Shown here: one piece after another, positions 23,493 through 28,313 of the stretch
How positions within the stretch are numbered: position 1 is the stretch's first letter
Layout of the letters: the number at the start of each line of letters is the position of its first letter
NCBI GenBank assembly: GCA_002104895.1
Contig: MCFG01000482.1
Coordinates: 17,501-45,813, forward strand
Source of the DNA: Anaeromyces robustus
Taxonomy: Eukaryota; Neocallimastigomycota; Neocallimastigomycetes; Neocallimastigales; Neocallimastigaceae
Length of the DNA stretch: 28,313 nt
Reading direction: 5' to 3'
Made by a program: the position numbers and the translations under genes
The notes under the pieces: model-generated
The model's database searches: none
Told to the model about the DNA's origin: nothing
The model's input: the letters and a program-made list of their open reading frames with translations, nothing else

Positions 23493-23542
<50 letters not shown>
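23491..23542. repeat. (ATA)n microsatellite
   Basis: About 16 uninterrupted ATA/AAT triplets follow a T-rich tract in intergenic DNA. Confidence 0.85.
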
Positions 23543-23543
<1 letters not shown>

Positions 23544-23864
23544 TATATATAAATATTATTTATTATAATAAATAATATGAATAACAATAGAGAATGAATA
23601 ATAATGAATAATAATGAATAATAATAATATTTATTATAAATAATAAATAAATAATAATATTTTAAAAAATATTATTATTTATCAAATCAAATGATTCTCA
23701 CCCTAATTTAAATAATTAAAATATAAAACATAAAAATGAAATAAAATAATGAAATTAATAATTAATAATTAATTATTATTATTACTTTTTTTTTATTTCT
23801 TTTTTTTCCTTTTTCTTATTCTTTTACTTTTTCACTTTTTCTTTTTTTTTTTTTCTTTCTTTCT

Positions 23865-24043
23865 ATCTTATGATATTAATAAATCAAATTAAATAAAATT
23901 AATAATTATTTTTTTTTTCCTTTTTTCTTTCTTTTTTTCTATTTTCCTTTTTCTTTTTCCTTTTTTTCTTTTTCTTTTTTTTTTTTTTTTTTTTTTTTTG
24001 TTTTTATCTTATGATATTCATGAATCAAATTAAATAAAATTAA
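23865..24043. repeat. 38-bp direct repeat pair flanking pyrimidine tracts
   Basis: A copy at 23865-23902 and a copy at 24006-24043 share ATCTTATGATATT, a short variable stretch and AATCAAATTAAATAAAATTA, with only a few mismatches. Each follows a TTTC/T-rich tract, so the unit of duplication is probably the tract plus the 38 bp. Confidence 0.6.
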
Positions 24044-24389
24044 ATTAAAAAATTGAAAAATTAGACAATGACAAATAAATGTATAAATAAATAATAACTA
24101 AATAAATAATCTATTATCTATTATAAGAAATAAATAGATAAATAAATAAATAGATAAATAAATAAATGGATAAATAAATAAATAAAATTATTAATAAAAT
24201 GTCATAATAAATTAATAATAAATTTAATTTATAAATAAATACAATAAATAAATACAATAAATACAATAAATACAATTATATAAAAAAAATTTTTTTAAAA
24301 ACACTTATTATATAATGTTTATTTTTAAAATGTAAGGTAAAAAAAAAAAAAAAGAAAGAAAAAAGAAAAAACTTTATAAACATTATAAA

Positions 24390-24416
24390 TAGTGTGTGTG
24401 TATGTGTGTGTGCATG
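24390..24416. repeat. (GT)n dinucleotide run
   Basis: GTGTGTGTGTATGTGTGTGTGC is one of the very few G-rich strings in the non-coding part of the window. It is a plain microsatellite. Confidence 0.8.
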
Positions 24417-24662
24417 TTTTTTTCTTTTTAAAGAAATAGTTTAAATGAAAGAAATAGAGATAAAAAAGAAGATGATATAAATTTAAATAAAATTTATTAA
24501 AGAACACATAAAATAATAAAATAATAAAATTATAAAATAATAAAATAATAAAATACATAAAATTTTATAATTATTAAAAGAAATTCATTTAGAAACATTT
24601 TTTATTTATTTATTTATTTATTTAGATTAAAAGATAATATCATTCATAAAATATTATTAATT

Positions 24663-24714
<52 letters not shown>

Positions 24715-24717
24715 TTA
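24663..24717. repeat. (TTTA)n microsatellite
   Basis: About 13 uninterrupted TTTA units. It is the same repeat type as 8577-8907 but in the opposite orientation and much shorter. Confidence 0.85.
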
Positions 24718-25392
24718 TTATTCATTTTATTAATAAGTAATTAATGTTATGAATGTTTCATGTTTAAATAGATAAAAAGAAGAATGATGTCATATGTCAT
24801 AACTAAATATATAAATAAATAAATAAATAAATAAATTAATATAAAATTAAATGAATAAATAATAAATAAATAAATAAATTAATGCTATGAATAATCTTTT
24901 TTTTTTTTTTTTAATTCATTCCTTTTTTTTTTATACATAAATTAGATATTAATTTAATTTAAATATTATTATAATAATATTATTATTTTAATAATATATT
25001 ATATTTATATTCATTACTTATATTTTATATATTATAAATATTATAAAGCAAAAAAAAATACCATACTTTTTTTTCATTAGTTTTATATCAACAAATAAAT
25101 AAATTAATAAATGGATAAATAAATTTAAAAAAAAAATAGAATGATTTATATAAATCATGATTTTAAAAGCATTTTGTATTTATTTATTTTGTATTTATTT
25201 ATTTATTTATTTATTTCTATTAATTTTTATTTATTTATTTAATCTCTATTTTTTATTCATTTATTAATATTTTATTTTACTTTTTACTTTTTTTTACTTT
25301 TTACTTTTTTTTACTTTTTACTTTTTATTTTTACTTTTTATTTTTTTACTTTTTACTTTTTATTTGTTTTATTTTATCTACAAATTTTTATT

Positions 25393-25720
25393 TTATTTTT
25401 TTTGTACTTCCTTTTCCTTATCTTCTTTTTTACAATTATCCTTTTTTTGTTTTTCCTTTATAATTTGTCTTTTAAGAGTTGTGACCTTTATATATGGAAT
25501 AATATATTATGAATCCATTCAATTAATATAAACATCTCCATCAAAATTAAATAAATAACTATTATATATTTAAATAAATAACTATAAAATAAATAAATAA
25601 ATGAATGAATGAATGAATAAATAAATAAATATTATCATCTGATAAAAAGAATATAAAGAAGTTCGTTAAAACACATCCATAAACTTACAATAAAATTTTA
25701 TTTATTATAGAATTTAACAT
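25393..25720 (-). CDS. Tentative small gene, 3 exons, ~49 residues, unknown
   Basis: A codon-like segment on the minus strand (25485-25393) encodes about 30 residues starting VTTLKRQ, rich in Lys/Glu/Asp and ending VQKK-stop. Upstream, FNFDGD (about 25551-25534) is also codon-like. A consistent model is exon 1 25720-25689 (starts MLNSIIN, perfect donor GTAAGT), exon 2 25558-25534 and exon 3 25485-25393. The frame is kept across both junctions (phases 2 and 0). Weak points are the very short second exon, the 48-nt second intron with donor GTTTAT and a poor acceptor (AAAG), and the lack of any recognised family. Without the second intron the frame meets TGA and TAA, which would make it a decayed fragment. 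I do not recognise the product. Confidence 0.3.
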
Positions 25721-27612
25721 GTCATTTTTTTTATTTATTTTATTATAATTATAATTATTATTATTATTATTATAATAATTAATTGTTATCTTTAAATAAT
25801 ATTATATATTATAATTATATATTATAATTATATATTATAATTAAATCTATTTATATTTTAATTTAATATAAACTTTTATAGTAAGATATATAAATAAAAT
25901 ATTAATATTAAAAAAAGCTGTCATTTTTTTTATTATGATTTATTAATTATATATTTATATATATTTATAAATATAATTATATATAAATTAGGATATATAT
26001 TAATTTTGATTTATAAATATATTATAATTAACTAAAAAAAATTTATATTTAAATATAAATTATAAATTATAAATTCTAAATTATTAAATTATTATAATTG
26101 ATTGATTTACTTGATTCTTTTTTCTTTTATTTTTTTTTATTTTATTTTATTATTTACCACAGATTTATTCTATTATAATATATAATGCAATATAATGTTA
26201 TAATATATAATGAAAGATTTTCTATTAATTTATATTAAGCATATGATAATAATAAGTTTATTTATTATCATTTACATTCTATAATAATAAAAAAAATTAT
26301 TATGGTGTTAAAATTAATATAAATTATATAATTGCATATATTAGAATATATTAGTTTAACATATAAAACTTTATTCATTATTTTTTTTTAATTTATATGC
26401 ACAAAACAAATATATGTAATATACAATATCACAATATTGTATTTTCCTTTGTTTTTTTAATTATTATATATATTAATAATATAAAGTAATATATAATAAA
26501 GTAAAATATTAATAAAATATAATAAATGTATCAAAAATTAAAATAAATTTATTTTTAATATTTTTTATTATATAATAGTAAATAACAAAACCTATTATAT
26601 ATAAATATATAATTAAATTATATATAATATGCAATATATAATATATTTAATATTATTAAATTATAATAATATGTAATATAATATAATATATATTATATTT
26701 TCATAGACAATTTTTTATATATATAATATATATAATATAATCTATTTTATTTTATTTTATTGATTTATTTTATTATATTTATTATTTAATTATATAATAT
26801 ATATTTTATAATAATTAAATGAGTTATTTTTATTTTATTTGTTTTCCGTCTAATTAACAAATAATAAAACAATATTAAAATAAAAATAAATAAATCAACT
26901 AAAATAATATTAAGAAATAATAAATAATAAACTATTTAAATTTTTAAATCAAATAATAAAATGAATATATTTATTTATTTATTAAGTTAAGTAAAATATA
27001 TATTAAAAAAAAAATATTATATTATTATTTATTATTTATTATTTATTATTATTTATTTATTATTATTATTTATATATTATATATTATATATAAAAAAAAA
27101 GACATAATTATTATTTAAATATAATTATTTATTATATAATTATTTATTTATTATATAATTATATATTCATTTATTTATTTATTAAATAAATATTTTATTA
27201 TTTAAATATTATATAAATATTATATTAATTATATTATTTTAAATTAAAATAATTTAAATTTATATTTAAAAATCATATAATCATATAATCATATAATATA
27301 ATAAAATAATAAAAAACTTTTTTTTATATTATTTTAATATTTTATTTTTTTATATAAAAACATCAAAATTTGCTTTTCAACTAAAAAAATTTTTTTTTCC
27401 AAACCATTTTATTTCAAAAAAAAGTAAAAGAATATAAGAAAAAGTAAAATATTTATTATTAAATAAATAATAATAAAAAAAAACTATTAGAAAATAGTTC
27501 ATTATAACTATTTTAAGATATAAAAAATATATTTTTTAACAAAACAAAAACAAAAAAAAAAAAAAGTTAATATATCATATTTTAATATATATATAAATAT
27601 CAATAATTCATA
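25721..27612. other. Intergenic region upstream of the deacetylase gene
   Basis: About 1.9 kb of nearly pure A+T DNA with many short AT palindromes. It should contain the promoter of the deacetylase gene. A slightly less AT-rich patch at about 27360-27420 and a 7-bp inverted repeat (AACTATT/AATAGTT, about 27482-27500) are the only non-monotonous elements close to the start codon. Confidence 0.5.
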
Positions 27613-28313
27613 ATGCGTGCCTTTAATATTGTCACTCTTGCTATTTCAGCTGGTAACTATTTATAATTATTTTAAATATATATATCTATTTATCTATTTA
27701 TCAATCTATATTTATATTTAATATCATATTATCAAATAAATTATATTATCAAATTATCCAAAATTATTAATAAAATATATATTATATATATGCATATTTT
27801 ATAATTAGTTCTTTCTGCTAAAGCTGCTAGAATTTGAAAGTTGTACTGAACCAAATACTATTGCTTTAACTTTTGATGATGGACCATATGAATTTTACTA
27901 ATGAATTAATGGATACTTTAAAAGCTCATAATATTCATGCTACTTTCTTTGTTAATGCTTATAATTATTGGAAAGATTTCCCAGAAAATAAGGAAAAAAC
28001 AACAAGTTTGGGTTAGAGCTAAAAAGGAAGGTCATCAAATTGCTTCTCATACCTGGGATCATACTATTCCAGATGATGATAAAGAATTAGAAGAAAAAAT
28101 GAAAAAATTAGATGATTTAGTTGAAGCTAATACTGGTTATCGTCCAAAATATGTTCGTGCTCCATTAGGTGCTTGTAATCCAGAATGTGTTGATCGTTTT
28201 GAAAAAATTAGGTTACAAAGTTATTCAATGGATACTGATACTCATGATTGGGATGTTGAAAAAGATGATGATGATCAAGTTATTCCAGAATCCAAGATAA
28301 AAGATTGCTGCTG
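27613..28313 (+). pseudogene. CE4 polysaccharide (chitin) deacetylase, 5' part, frame-broken, runs off the window
   Basis: The start codon at 27613 opens a short hydrophobic segment (MRAFNIVTLAISA) that continues after an intron (27653-27808, donor GTAACT, acceptor ATTAG) as VLSAKAA, a plausible signal peptide. The NodB-fold motifs appear in order in shifting frames: TFDDGP (metal-binding Asp pair), SHTWDH (metal-binding His pair), RAPLGA and DTDTHDW. The product would remove acetyl groups from chitin or another acetylated polysaccharide outside the cell or in the wall. Frame breaks occur at 27835-27837 (in-frame TGA), 27893-27896 (extra T), between about 27991 and 28005 (extra base) and 28210-28231 (a compensating pair). 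All are 1-nt type and clustered at the window edge, so they may be sequencing errors rather than a dead gene. The 3' end is missing. Confidence 0.8.

Larger units (their letters stand above)
20814..25392. other. Intergenic, simple-sequence DNA
   Basis: About 4.6 kb downstream of the giant gene, dominated by A/T homopolymers and tri- and tetranucleotide repeats. Recognisable items are AAACAATGAA tandem units (22497-22540), an (ATA)n run (23491-23542), a 38-bp direct repeat (23865 and 24006), a GT run (24390-24416) and (TTTA)n (24663-24717). I saw no coding exon on either strand. The AAGAAAGAAAGAAAG-type sequence right after 20813 is probably the 3' untranslated region of the giant gene. Confidence 0.55.

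Overview
The window looks like nuclear DNA of a fungus with an extremely AT-rich genome, most probably an anaerobic gut fungus (Neocallimastigomycota). Non-coding DNA is almost pure A+T with long homopolymers and microsatellites. Genes carry GT-AG introns. Encoded proteins have Asn, Glu/Lys and Thr/Ser runs. A chitin-deacetylase-like gene sits at the right edge, and the rhomboid proteases end in a Cys-rich tail that I associate with fungal members. A dictyostelid is the main alternative. The assignment rests on these features, not on a database match.

Layout. (1) 438-6728, minus strand: two tandem paralogous rhomboid serine proteases (A, 438-2520; B, 4847-6728). Each has three exons, identical intron phases and an intact Ser/His catalytic dyad. 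(2) 6729-9683: non-coding, with a 23-bp perfect inverted repeat and a ~330-bp (AAAT)n array. (3) 9684-20813, plus strand: one giant gene that I resolved into 15 exons (7,740 nt coding, 2,579 residues). It would otherwise look like a string of unrelated small ORFs. Every exon junction keeps the reading frame. The protein alternates alpha-helical and beta-sandwich blocks that resemble, from memory, very large uncharacterised bacterial proteins with macroglobulin-like and helical-repeat regions; its function is unknown. (4) 20814-27612: about 6.8 kb without a convincing gene, apart from one tentative three-exon small gene on the minus strand (25393-25720). (5) 27613-28313, plus strand: the start of a CE4 polysaccharide (chitin) deacetylase gene with several 1-nt frame breaks, running off the window.

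The genes do not form a pathway: each has its own introns and orientation, and the rhomboids are linked only by duplication. The most interesting object is the giant gene. It is a full-length, intron-rich member of what I take to be a mainly bacterial family without known function, and could reflect an old transfer into the fungus. No tRNA, rRNA, transposase, CRISPR array or bacterial-type operon was seen.
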